The notes: generated by a model not told the origin, from the letters alone. A DNA stretch of 64,000 nt from Sebastes aleutianus (GCA_916700875.1 CAKAKS010000068.1:27869253-27933252); one strand, 5' to 3'. Counted from the first letter of the stretch, positions 36,068 through 48,000 are shown. Made by a program: numbers and translations.

Positions 36068-37223
36068 TGATAGTTATAGGTGGATTAGTTGAGGATTGAT
36101 GAATATTTAATGTAGGCTAGGTTTAATTCTTTTTGTTTTCTGCGGTTTTCATGCAAACCACTCTGAGTTTGTCTGTGTATGAAATGAGATATGAACTGAA
36201 GTAACTTTGTCCCTATCCTCCTCTTCCTCATCTTCCCTCTCTCTATGATGCATTGGTGCTCTTGTCCAGACAGCAATATTGAGCATTGTAAGACACAGCA
36301 CAGACTGGACTTGTTCATGTATTGATACATTAATTCCTCCTCCCTGCTGTGATCTCCGCGGTGCTGCTGGCCACCCGCTGTGCTTCACTGAATGTCAGCT
36401 CACTTCCTGTTGTGTGATTTGAGGCCAGTCTTTTCTGTTGTCCAATTAACAGTGTGTATCCAATTAATGTTGATAAAGGTTGCTGATGCGTACCAGGGGT
36501 TTCATTGGAGTCTAACAGACAAAGGTTCTTTGCATGTCAGGATTATAACGAATATTGTTCCTCATCATAGACTTGATCTCACTGACTACCGTAGACTGCC
36601 TCGGTTTGTTCTTCTGTCAACAGAACAGACTCATACAGAGACAGCTCATCATCACATCACTTAAATCTAAATATAAAACTGTGGAGGAGTAAACCATTAT
36701 GTGGAAACATGACACCGGTGGTTAGGAGAGTACTTTCACCTGGTCTCTATGTTGATAGTTTCATACCTGCCAGCTCCCATTATTTAACTAAAATAAGAAT
36801 GAATAATGAATAAATTGGTCACATAATGCAATTTAATGGCACAGAGGGAGTCACAAAAACTCACTAAACTATCCACGCAATGTCATTTTTCTGTATCTGT
36901 ACAACATTTCTGTTCTGCTAAAAGCCTTTAGACGTCCTTTAATTTGTCTTATAGCTTAATGGTTTAGTTATCACAGCAGGAAAAGCACAGGTGTAACTAT
37001 ATCGTTTAGTTACCGATGGCTCAGTTCTATTGAGTGTCAGTGAGACCTGTGATGTTCCTGCTATGACGGTAAACATACTCAGTCAGACTTGGTATTGACG
37101 CAGCTCTTGTAGCAGAATGGATGTGCTGTATGACAAAAGTTACAGTTATAGAAAAAAACTAATGAAGTACTGTACAATGATATACTTATAATCTAAAAAA
37201 GATTGATACATCATATGATACAG

Positions 37224-37247
37224 TAATATATATATATATATATATTT
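37224..37247. repeat. (TA)n microsatellite
   Basis: A short TATATA run within unit 1; its counterpart in unit 2 lacks this tract. Confidence 0.85.
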
Positions 37248-37430
37248 ATATTCACATTTTTAGGCTTATGAACTGTGAAGTAGGGATATCATGTATCTCT
37301 GGTAATACTCCGTTATCAGTCTCAGTTGAAAACAATTAAGTTCACTAGTTCTCTGTCTGTGGTAAAGTCACTATTAACATCAGTGGAGCCAAACTAACAG
37401 TTTGTGTTGCTATGTCCCACTGCTATAGAC

Positions 37431-37500
37431 CTTTGACAGGAAGTACACTTGGAACATTTTGTTGCCTTAGCAACGGAATGTTCCAATGGCAATGAAAAGT
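37431..37500 (+). repeat. X-box-bearing repeat, copy 2
   Basis: A shortened copy: GACCTTTGACAGGAAGTACA, GGAACATTTTGTTGCC, then TTAGCAACGGAATGTTCC and AATGGCAATGA. The palindrome GTTGCCTTAGCAAC is at 37461-37474. Compared with unit 2, the middle of the repeat, including the site where the MITE sits there, has been deleted. Confidence 0.7.
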
Positions 37501-38869
37501 TTTGTTTGGAAAGAATCAACCTCATCACAGTATTTAATTCTAAACACACAGACATGACAGCAGACTTTGGGGAACTGGGTCCTGTGAAGTTGGATTTTTG
37601 GGTGAGTTCAGCCAATGACTTCTACAGAGAGACTGAGAGGTGACTTTTCTTTGTTGTTCAATATAAACAACTAAAGAGAATCCTAATGGGAAGAAAGAAA
37701 AGGTCTTTCTAAATCTCAATTTCATCAGATTTTCTGTCTTTGATAAAGGTAAGAGGAAGTTTAAAGAAAAACAATGAGGTTTAAAGTAGGTGTGTGCATG
37801 TCAAGTATATGTCAGATGTTTAATTGTGATGACCTTGTTGTTGGTTATTTGTTGTTTGGATTAACTTTTTAGTATTCCTAGAACAGCCATTGTGTTGTCT
37901 CTGCGGTCGGCCTTTCAGTAGTATTTAAGTACAACAGTGCTGGTCATCTCCTAATGAGCGGTCATGCTGAGCTGCTGAGTATTCGTAGCCCTGAATGTGG
38001 TGATAATGTGTATAGCTTCCAGCTCTGGTTGCTGCCAGGAGGGCAGAGCTGCTGGTCTGAGTGTGAACTGGGTCCTGTGTGCTGCATAATGACATCCTGT
38101 ACTGCTGGGAGCTCTTGGAGGTCACACTGCACTCCCACAGCACTGTGTGAGCCAGCATGCAGGAGGACAGAGCTGCAGGGGACTGGTCAGAGTGGAGGAG
38201 GGTGAAGACAACAGTGAACAGAGACATACAGAGAGAGACAGAGAGAGAATAAGAATCAGTGAGTTTAAACTGAAGTTGTTATTTTGGGAGTTGGTAATGA
38301 ATTCTGTCAATGAAGCCTGCTGTGTCTCCTCTCTCATTATCAGACTGTAGCTGTGTTCCTATCAGACGTTTTGACTTGTCAAAGCAGGGAAATCTCAGGT
38401 GACACTAAACAACACTAACGATTGTTCTGCTGACTGAAATGCAGCCATCGTTAATGTTATTAATTATACCTGCTGTTATTTCCTGCTATGACCTGTCTCT
38501 TTTTAGAGGTTCTTCCAAATGCAGCAGAGAAATGCAGCTCTCTTTAGCTCAATTTAAAGGACACAAACATATTTTCATCCTCCAGTGTCCCATAATCCAC
38601 CGTGTGATGATGTTGCTGATTAATGCTTGTGCCCAGGACCTGACTCATCATTACTGACGCTATTAATCACACCTCTGCTTTTCCTGCTATGGGGCTAAAC
38701 ATACTCAGTCAGACTTGGTATTGAAGCAGCTCTTGTAGCAGAATGGATGTGCAGTATGACAAAAGCCACAGATATAGAGAATCTAATGGATTACTCTACC
38801 ATGCTGTCATTTTAATCTACAACAGACTGTAGACAGTAACTGTTGTGTCGCTATGATCCACTGCTATAG

Positions 38870-38936
38870 ACCTTTTCAAACTTGGCAACAAAAACATTCT
38901 TAATGGGCCCCTTTGTATTTCCTCTAGGAACGTTTG
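38870..38936 (+). repeat. X-box-bearing repeat, copy 3, left part
   Basis: The left half reads GACCTTTTCAAACTTGGCAA, AAAACATTCTTAATGGGCCC, CTTTGTATTTCCT and then GTTTG up to the MITE. The right half resumes at 39457 with TGCAGTTGCTGACAGGAAGT. Confidence 0.8.
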
Positions 38937-39456
38937 TTAAAGGTCCCATATCATGCTCATTTTCAGGTTCATACTTGTATTTTGTGTTTCTACTAGAACA
39001 TGTTTACATGCTGTAATGTTAAAAAAAAACTTTATTTTCCTCATACTGTCAGCCTGAATATGCCTGTATTTACCCTCTGTCTGAGACGCTCAGTTTTAAC
39101 GCATTTTGACGGAATTGCGCCGAAATTGCGTTGCTAGGCAACAGCTTGGGTCCATGTGTACTTCCTGTCAGCTGATGACATTCACATACACTGCAACCAG
39201 GAATAAACTAGGACAAATTTATAATGTTTACTTTTAAAATTGTGTCAAGGGTCTAAATATTGTATATTCGTGACATCACAAATGGGCAGAATTCCTGACA
39301 GCTTGTTTCAAATGCAGAGTTTCTGAATACGGGCTGTGTGGATTTCACTGTGGATTGAATGTTTCGATACTTTCACAGTATGTATATAGGACTTAAGCCT
39401 GCTTTATAATAAAAAAAACATGAAAATCACACTTTTTTATAATATGGGACCTTTAA
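38937..39456 (-). mobile_element. TTAA-flanked MITE, copy 3 (inverted)
   Basis: A 520-bp copy in the opposite orientation to copies 1 and 2, with TTAA at 38937-38940 and 39453-39456. The intact X-box-like palindrome reads GTTGCTAGGCAAC on the + strand (39130-39142). The flanking host repeat is continuous if the element and one TTAA are removed. The related repeat at 44908-45025 shows exactly this uninterrupted arrangement with a single TTAA at 44967-44970. That comparison directly shows TTAA duplication on insertion. Confidence 0.92.
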
Positions 39457-39520
39457 TGCAGTTGCTGACAGGAAGTAAACGTGGACCATTCTGTTGCCCT
39501 AGCAACAGAATGGTCCAAGT
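39457..39520 (+). repeat. X-box-bearing repeat, copy 3, right part
   Basis: It contains GACAGGAAGTAAACGTGGAC and a long palindromic stretch: GGACCATTCTGTTGCC followed by CTAGCAACAGAATGGTCC. The core GTTGCCCTAGCAAC is at 39493-39506, and the inverted symmetry extends about 16 bp on each side. Confidence 0.8.
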
Positions 39521-40479
39521 TTAGAATCATCTTTTTTTCACAGCATTAATAAGAGTTAAGTCAATCTGAATTCTAATCACACAGACTTGACATCAGACAC
39601 GACAGCAGACTGTGGGGAACTGTGTCCTGTAAAGTTGGATTTCTGTGAGTTCAGCCAATGACTTCTACAAAGATGACCTTTCTTTATTGTTCCATAACAA
39701 ACAACCAAGGAGAATCCTGATGGGAAGAAAGGAAAACTCTGGTCTGAGTGTGAACTGGGTCCTGTATGCTGCATGAGGACATCCTGTACTGCCGGGTCAC
39801 ACTGCACTCCCACAGCACTGTGTGAGCCAGCATGCAGGAGGACAGAGCTGCAGGGACTGGTCAGAGTGGAGGAGGGTGAAGGCAACAGTTAACAGAGAAA
39901 GACAGAGAGAGAATAAGAATCAGTGAGTTAAAACTTAAGTTGTTCTTTTTTGGAGTTGGTACTAAAGTGAGTTGTGTTGTCTGTGTGCTGCCAGTAATTT
40001 CTGTCAATGAAGCCTGGTTATCAGACTGTAGCTGTGTTCCTATCAGACGTTTTGACCTGTCAAAGCAGGAGAATCTCAGGTGTCACTAAACAACACTAAC
40101 GATTGTTCTGCTGACTGAAATGCAGCCATCGTTAATGTTATTAATCACACCTGCTGTTATTTCCTGCTAGGACCTGTCTCTTTTTAGAGGTTCCTCCAAA
40201 TGCAGCTGAGAAATTCTGCTCAATATAAAGGACACAATCATATCTTGTCCACAGTGTCCTATAATCCAATGTGTGTTGATGTTGCTGATTAATGCAGTGT
40301 GAGGAGATGTCCTCCACCTGTTTAAAGCAGGGATCACTCTGTAAATGTTGCATCTCACTTCTTCTTTAGGCCAGTTGTGAAATGTGCATGTACTGGGGAA
40401 AAGAAAACAAAAAAAAAAACCTCACCATATTTCTTTTACATAACGACATGTAATGCAGCAGCATGAATTATCGCTGTAT

Positions 40480-40680
40480 TTACAGTTTCAAAACACACAC
40501 AAACACCAATCCCAGTCTAATCTTTGTTTTGTTAATATAACATCTGTGACTGTAGCAACAACAGCCGCCTCCGACACATTTCAGCACTCGATGTTCCACT
40601 GAGACACCAGATGGATCCAGTTTGATTTGTCACAGTGACGTTCAGAGGAGATCATTTCATGGTTTAGAGAACAGTGTTCA
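40480..40680 (+). repeat. Duplication anchor D, right copy
   Basis: This is the partner of 7960-8110, retaining CACACAAACACCAATCC, AGCAACAACAGCCGCCTCC, TGTTCCACTGAGACACCAG and TTTCATGGTTT. Confidence 0.65.
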
Positions 40681-40904
40681 CTAGTGTTGTGCTGGTGCAA
40701 CATGGCTAAAGACAATAATATAAAGAGCTTGACATTTACATTTATATAATATAAAATATTCATATTAAAATATTTAAAAGCTCCTAATGTGTTTAAATGT
40801 CATGTCTGATACCTTTACTATTTTGTAATGCAGTTGAGTCGACTTCCATCGCAGCAGTCTTCAAGTAGGTTGTTCTTCAGAGTTGAACAGAGTCTGAACT
40901 GGGC

Positions 40905-41135
40905 TGCATCTCTCTGTCAGAGCGAGGTGAAGAGGCCTTCTGATGACTGTTTGTCTGCTGGCTGCTGCTAGAAATGACTGTGAAGTGTTTTCATGTTCCA
41001 GTCAGTCCATAATAAGTCCTCTCACGCTCAGTTCCTCTCTCATTTTTTTGAAGGACACAGCAAAAAGGAGCTTCATCTCTCACCCTGTTGACTTGTTATG
41101 TTCAGAAAGGTTTGAAGAATCCGACTGACTGACTT
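40905..41135 (+). repeat. Small tandem duplication, arm 1
   Basis: It pairs with 41480-41710. Shared elements in order are TCTGCTG, CCATAATAAGTCCTCTCA/CCATAAGTCCTCTCA, GAAGGACACA, GAGCTTCATC-CTCA, GTTCAGA-AGGT-TGAAG-ATC and the GACTGA-style end. The spacing of about 570 bp and same orientation suggest a small tandem duplication. Confidence 0.65.
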
Positions 41136-41479
41136 TGGATTTTATAGCCGAGACCTGAGACTGACTATTGACCTGTAAACCAATGACTGGTTATGAGTGG
41201 GGATGCTAGTCTGTGTCTATTAATGACTTCCAGTATTCTGTTTGGAACAGAATGTGTGAGTGTGATAGAATTTAGAATATAATCTAGAAACTATGACACA
41301 TCAGAGGCACATAATTTCCCAGAATGCAGATCATATCTTACAACAGAGACTACTGAAGACTAGTATGTATCGTATAGAAATGAAAGAAGCACAAACAAGA
41401 GCCGTATCTGAAGAAGTTACACCTGATACAATCCTAGAGAAGGAAAACAACTCGGAGGTCACCCAATGACCAACCTCAA

Positions 41480-41710
41480 ACATCTACAGAGTCTGCTGAT
41501 CCTTCTGCCTCTGATTGGAAGTCTACAGCCGAGGCAGAAAGTGTCTCTGTGTTCCCGTCATCCCATAATACCATAAGTCCTCTCATATTCACTAAAACCT
41601 CCAGATGGAACTTTCTGAAGGACACAAACTGAAGAGGAGCAGAGCTTCATCACTCAGGCTGCTGGTGTGTTTAGCTCAGAGAGGTCTGAAGGATCAGACC
41701 GATACCTCGC
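41480..41710 (+). repeat. Small tandem duplication, arm 2
   Basis: The partner of 40905-41135, with somewhat diverged internal sequence. No coding potential was seen in either arm. Confidence 0.65.
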
Positions 41711-42927
41711 TGCCTTCCGCAGATTGTTGACGCTCTCCTTCATCAGTTGTACAGTTCACACTGTTTGTCATAATGTGGACTGTTAAAAGCTCCAGCTTCA
41801 GTAAATAGATCTCTAACCTCCAACTCTGTGTTATGAAGAGTCAGTGACGGGCAGCTGAGTGGAACCGAGCAGAGAGGAGAAGTCAGTCACTGTGACGACC
41901 GCCTCCACACTTCACGCACTCCTTTACACAACCACAAAGCAGGTGGAGAATGTGTAATGTGATGTGTGTCAGTTTGCAGACAAATCATCTTGCATACATT
42001 AATAATCAGTAATATTTGGAGGAACAACGTGGTGACGAGTTGTTTCCCAGAGAGCAGCAGTGGAGACAGTCTGGAGGAGGGTGTGTGCATGTGTTTGCCT
42101 GAGAAAGAACAAGAATGTGTTTGTGTTTGACTTTAGGAACATAGAAATTACATTTATTTTCTGTAATATGTGCATATATGCTAAATGCTGCATTTGTAGT
42201 GTATGTATGTTGAATATACTGGCATGAAAAGGGAGATGGACATAAAGACAGTATTGGAAACTGCTCATTAGTGTGGAAGGAGTGAGTCTACACAGGGACA
42301 GACAGAGGGATGGAGAGAGATAGGTGGAGGAAGGAGAAGTTGGGAACTATTTGAAGATATTGCAACACACAGTCTGATACATACAGTTGGTTAAAGCTTG
42401 AAGTGGAACCACCTGTTGAGTTTTTAATATATTGAATGAAAGGCAATGTTTTCCTTCAAGTCTTATATGTGTATTTGCATATTGGGGCTGATGTTTCTTA
42501 TTAATCCTGACTTCTAAATAACATTATGATCTAGCATAAAAGTTCACTTTTGACCCCAGTAATAGTCTAACAAAACACTCCCAACTAAAGGTCCACTTAG
42601 TAGCTTCTTCTGGAGCTCCCAACCATATCAGATGGTCTTCATCTGCAGATGGGCTTTACTCAGTTGCCATAGAGATGGATTTGTTTACACGTTAGCTCAG
42701 CAGCTGTTATGATTTCATCCAGAGCAATTTTAAGAATTATCATGTGTGTTCTCATGTTTGTTTTCTTTGGTCAAGAATGAACTTTTCTGCTCCTTTTTAA
42801 AGCCAAGACGGATGAGAACAAGTGCAGCTGCAGCTACTGCACAAATCTGTGTGTTTCTCTGTTAGTGTTCATGACATCAAGACAGCAGGAATCTGTATGA
42901 ACTGTTTCCAGTTCAGCTACTCTGGTC

Positions 42928-43345
42928 GGATCAGAGCTGTTTTTATCCTGTGTGTCTCACCGCTGTCTGATCCTATTAGATCACAACACGTCTGCTGAGC
43001 TGATCAACACTGTAGTCCAGCAGGTGGTGAGCTGATGACCGTTCATAGTGGAGAAAATGAACATTAAATCAGCTGATAATAGGAACTAGATTGGCTTTTA
43101 CTTCTACCAGGAGAGCCTAGAGAGTCTGAGTGTGAAGTTTAGACTTTAATATAACAAAACAGTTCTATGTAAATGTGTCTCATGTAGGCCAGATACCCTG
43201 CAGTCCTCAGTTTAAATGAAGGCCACATCCTCACATGATGTGACCTTTGTGACACTGTGAAGTCAGTGTTTGTTCTCTTAGTAAACCAGAGGGATGATGT
43301 GTGTCCCCTCAGTGTTCAGTCCTTGGTCCTGTCCTCTCATATCTC
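42928..43345 (+). repeat. Duplication anchor E, right copy
   Basis: The partner of 9791-10125, with long identical runs as listed there. The match in the final part (43255-43345) is weaker and merges into CTGTCC/TCCTC-rich sequence. Confidence 0.85.
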
Positions 43346-44907
43346 TCCATGTCCTCCTATATCTGATCCAAAGCTGGACATGTGTCCTCCGTCCCAGCCT
43401 GTCTTCTGTCAGAGCCAGAGGGCTGGAGCTGCTCTCTTGTGTCCTGTCAGTGTTTGGACCTCGGCTCTCTCTGTCTCTTCTCCACCAGACTCCACAGACA
43501 CATCAACCACACACAGACTGACCTCCATCTTCTGTCCTTTAAACCAGGACAAAGCTTCACGTCTCCTCCAGTCATGTCATTGTCACCGTCCTGCTGTCTG
43601 CCCTGACTGATTCAGAGAGCTTTAAATAGCATCCATCACAGCTGTTTGGTGATATTTGACTGAAAACATTCATTGATTATTCCAGGTGTGAAGATTGTCA
43701 TGTGAAAGATAATTTGACATTTTTTATTTTTTTTTAATCTCGAATCAAAATCATTCATCATTTCTTTTTAATTAAGTTTTTCAAAATTGTTATGTGCAGA
43801 TGGTATTTTATGATTTGGCTGCTTATTTTAATTGGCGCATATCTGGAAAACCAGTGATCCTTTCTAGGCTTCTATTGATACACAACATTTTGTCATCTTT
43901 ATCTCACCCTCCTCCGTTTCCTCCTATTTATTCCTTTATTCTACCATCTGCTCCTCTGTTTACTCTTCCTCACCTCTCACTGATTTTTACTCATTTTAAT
44001 CTTTCTAATTTTCTACTGTGGCATTCATGTTCAGTCATCAGAATAACGCGTTCATTTTATCTTTTTCAAAATCCTGTGATTCATAAGGAACAATGGAAAC
44101 TCTTCACAGCTGAGTTTAATTTTTAGCTCCCTTGGCGCTGTTGGTTCAACAACAAAAACATCAAACTGATAATTCTGCATGATTTGTGATGAATAACCAT
44201 CGATGCAGTTTATTCCTCTGTGATGGTGCAGCTGTTAGAGAACATCATCTAAGTGATGCCTCACCCAAAACCAAATTGTTCTCCTTCTCCGTAAAGTATC
44301 CCGTAGCAAGTCTGAGATCAGTTCATCACCGCCTCTTTCAACAGTACAATGACTTAAAATAACTTTAGTTCCACTAGCTAACAACCAGCCAATCCACTGA
44401 GTGCAGCAGTGAGAGAATAGAGGAGGACAGAGAGAGGGGAGGAGAGGAGGAGACGCTCTGTCAGTCAGGGTTTTGTCTCTGTTGACTGTGTCTGAACTGG
44501 ATTCAGCTCAGACTGAACTGGTTGTGTCATATGAATCACTGGAGAGTCGACCACAGTGTTTGAAGAAGGATGTGTGGGGAAGTACAGGGCAGAGCTGGAT
44601 TTGCTGGTTGTTCATTTTTAGGACAAAATAGTTGAGAGAAACAGTGAACTAGATCACCCTGGATGGACTACATTACATCATAGATATATGAACACACTGC
44701 TGGGTTTGCAACAGGAACAAAGAGACATCATGGACATCACAGATCTAATGTACTCATGATGTAAAGAAGTATTTTCATCATGCCATAAAAACTGTACGTT
44801 AGCCAATATTTCACACTATGTGCTCACTCAGGGTCTATTTATGAGTTATAGTTGACATTTCATTTTTTTGCAATGACTTAGTAACTCAAATAACTTTTCC
44901 TTTTTTA

Positions 44908-45025
44908 AAACTTGACAACATAACCTTTCTAAATTGGCTCCTTTGTATTTCCTGTTGCAATGTATGTTAATGCAGCAGTTGACAGGAAGTTGCCCCTAGC
45001 AACAGAATGGCAATGACAAGTTCTA
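44908..45025 (+). repeat. X-box-bearing repeat, copy 4 (uninterrupted)
   Basis: It reads CTTGACAACATAACCTTTCT, TTGGCTCCTTTGTATTTCCT, GTTGCAATGTATGTTAATGC, AGCAGTTGACAGGAAGTTGC, CCCTAGCAACAGAATGGCAA and TGACAAG. It is the pre-insertion form of the repeat that holds MITE copy 3. The palindrome GTTGCCCCTAGCAAC is at 44989-45003. Confidence 0.85.
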
Positions 45026-45029
45026 TAGA

Positions 45030-48000
45030 GAACATCTCGTCAGAGAGCATTTTCTTTCACTGATTCACTGAGTTTGAACTAATGATGCTGAATCACTGTT
45101 GGATTTCAAAGTGTCTCTTTTACATCGCTCTCTCTCAGTTCTTACGCGCCGTGCTCACACGTTTCAAGAGCTTTTCTTTGTGAGATTTGTACAAAATGTT
45201 CTTTCTCTCTGTCCTCGTAGTTCCTCCTCTTCCCTTTGTCACATATGCTTTCATTTTCTCTGTGAACTATTCAACTTCTCTCTGTTCAAAGTCATTTTCA
45301 GCATTTTTCCACCTACACAATTCACTCTTGCTCCTCTTAATGGAGTTGATTGGGAATAGAACTGATCTGTAAACGTTTTCCAGCAAGTGGATTGGCTGGA
45401 GTGAAGTAAACCTACCACCTTTGTCTCTTCATCCATATTCAATACTACTCTCAGACCTCTGATAGTACTCTCACATGTTTGGACCTTCTACCTAATTGTT
45501 TGGACCTTCTACCTAATTGAATCGCTTCACTGTCCTGGTTAGAAGATGATTCAGTTCATACCTGATGTCTGATCATGTCTTTGTCTCTCTCTGTTTCTGT
45601 CTCCTGGTTTTCTCCATCCTGAATAGCAACAGCTGCACATCATGTCCAGTTCTCATTGAGGATTATGGCGTCACACAGGCTGTTTTTAGAATGAACACAC
45701 TGTAAAAGAGGAGGATAATCATTTATGATGGTGGACTTATTGACAAGCAGAAGGTCTTACAGGATGTGAGCGAGACAGACGGGATGGATCAGGGAAGATG
45801 ACTCCTCAGTACTCTGGTCCTGTTCTGTTAAACAGCTGATACTGTGTGACTCTATGCTGATGGAGTGATTGTTATTTGAGAGGAAAGCTCACTGAGGTCT
45901 GGAGTAATTATTGTCGGTAAATGTTGGATAAGAACACCTGCTGTGCCAGAAGCAGCCCTTTTATTTGAGTTTGAAAACACACAGCCTCAATTTACCTGCC
46001 AGATCACACAATTAGTTTCAGTTTAGCTCTGCTAACGAAACAGAGAATAACAACTGGGGTTGTGATGTCATGTTTACTGACAGGCCACAGTAAAGTTTGA
46101 TTTATCAAACCTGGCCAGCAGCCTGTGATGCAGCACACGGGGGATAAACAGTTCTGTCAGTCGGCTCTATTGGTTACTGAGAGTCAGAGACATTAATGAA
46201 CAATATGAGACACAGTTAGACAATTAATTCAGTTAAGTGTGAAAACAATTAGCCGGTAATTAGCATTGCTGCTATGACAAGACGCAGGTGATCATCAGCA
46301 CCTCCTTCACCTCCTTCTCTGCTGCCATAATGTAGTGTATATATCGTAGTATATGGGAATCTGTTGAGTTTAACCAGCTGCAACTCATTTGTGTTTTTTC
46401 ATCCAATGCAGTGTCACATTTATTGTTCATTAACAGAAGAACAAGATTATAACTGCAGACAAATACCTCATTCCAGATGATGAAAAGATCAATTATCCCC
46501 TCATCTGTCTGTCTTTGTTAATGTTTGCAATGTAACACATGGATGCTACTGTAGCTGCAGATGTTTCTACGGTTACAGTTCTGCCACATGTCGACTGATG
46601 CTGGTGACACATTTGTATGATTGCAGTCCTGCAGAATGTTTTCTGGCAGCCTGTAAATTACTTTAGCTTGTAATGGCGTAATTTTGTAGCTGTTTTTATC
46701 GTGAACATCAAATGTTTGCTTCTGATTGGCTGACAGCATTCAAAATTTATATCGGTATATCTACAATGGTAGAATTATTGCCAGTGGCCAGTGAATTGTA
46801 TTAAATCCACTGTGAAGACATTTCTTCTGTTGTATGAAGGCAAAGCATCTCTTCACTCAGAACATCTGTCCAACAACTTTTTGTCATAACTATATCTTTA
46901 TCTTTTCTTATTAATTGATATATGGGATCATAAGAGAGTTATTTATGAACCGATGATGCACCACCTCGGTGGCTGTTTTTTCTTGATGTATTGTTGTTGT
47001 TCCAGACGGCTGAACACTGACACCAGCAGTCCAGACAAAATCCCATTGTTCTTTTTTTAACTGGCTGTCAATCATCTTCCTCCCTCTTCTAACTCATCTA
47101 TGAATAGACACTGCAGCTATTGGCTCTCTGCTCGCAGCAGAGGAACTACTCTAATGGAGAGGTAGTGAGGTGGAAAGATAATTTTCCTAATTACTGCCTT
47201 TCTATTAACTCTTCATTAATTGTATTTTTTGTAGATAAACAGCAGTCTCACTTCTCTTCTCCCTGCCTGGGCATTCAGGAATACTTCTGTTAGCAGTGAG
47301 ATCCAGTTCTCTCCGGGGAATAAAAACCCAGTGACAGAGACCAACGCACTTTTAACTGGATCTGAACCAGAAAGTGATGCTCTGCTCTACAGACATTTGG
47401 CTCTCTGTCAGAGGGAAACTGTTATCAAACCAAAGTCTTTAGGGAAGCTTCCCCTCGTTTGCATGCCAGCTGAGAGCTGCAGCGTTGCAGCAGAGAGCTC
47501 AAGTATAATGAGAGCAAAACAGTCATAAATCAACGCTCTCCGCAGAGTCCCAGGTAATCAGCTGGGGGTCTGCTGTGATGGAAACCACTGGGATGGAGTC
47601 ACTAGAAATAGACAAAGGAGCTCTTTATTCAGGACAGAGACCAACAGCAGAGGAAACTGGAGCTCCAACAGTCATTAGCGTCGGAGTACAAGTAGCACAG
47701 AGTATCTGCAACTTTACTGTAAATGATCCACTTCTGGAGGTCACGGCTCGGAGTGGACAGAGTGCTGCGTAATGTGGTGTCAGATTTAGAAGTTAGATCG
47801 ATACAGATCTTTTCTGAGCTGCATCCTGATACTTGATGGATGGAAAGTCTAGCAGTAAACTTTCACTTTCAGACTCATTACATTTTACAGTAACTGGAGA
47901 GAGTCGGGCCTGCAAACTGGATTTCTGTAGATATTTTTACTCAAAGGATGACCCCTGACCTTTCCTCCAGCATATGAACTAGTTTACCTTTGTTCACACA

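Larger units (their letters stand above)
37055..38627 (+). repeat. Local tandem duplication, unit 1
   Basis: It pairs with 38681-40298. Shared runs include AAACATACTCAGTCAGACTT, GCAGCTCTTGTAGCAGAATG, GACAGCAGACT-TGGGGAACT, GAGTTCAGCCAATGACTTCT, GAGTGTGAACTGGGTCCTGT, CACTGCACTCCCACAGCACT, GTGAGCCAGCATGCAGGAGG, CAGACGTTTTGAC-TGTCAAA and AACACTAACGATTGTTCTGC. Unit 1 has about 350 bp (roughly 37,700-38,050) absent from unit 2. It lacks the MITE and part of the surrounding repeat. The identity appears higher than between the 27-kb blocks, so this is a younger event. Confidence 0.88.
38681..40298 (+). repeat. Local tandem duplication, unit 2
   Basis: The partner of 37055-38627, containing MITE copy 3 inside its X-box repeat. 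The motif TTTCCTGCTA, preceded by TTAAT-A-ACCT, recurs near the unit edges (about 37056, 38477, 38680 and 40160). That makes unequal exchange at this short homology a plausible origin. Confidence 0.88.

Noticed and set aside
43255..43610. Stretch reading PQCSVLGPVLSYLSM, recalling the PQGSVLGP motif of LINE reverse transcriptases
   Set aside because: The match is about ten residues in TGTCCTC-rich low-complexity sequence. No neighbouring RT motifs (such as YADD) follow, and the upstream part belongs to anchor E. Not enough to call an element.
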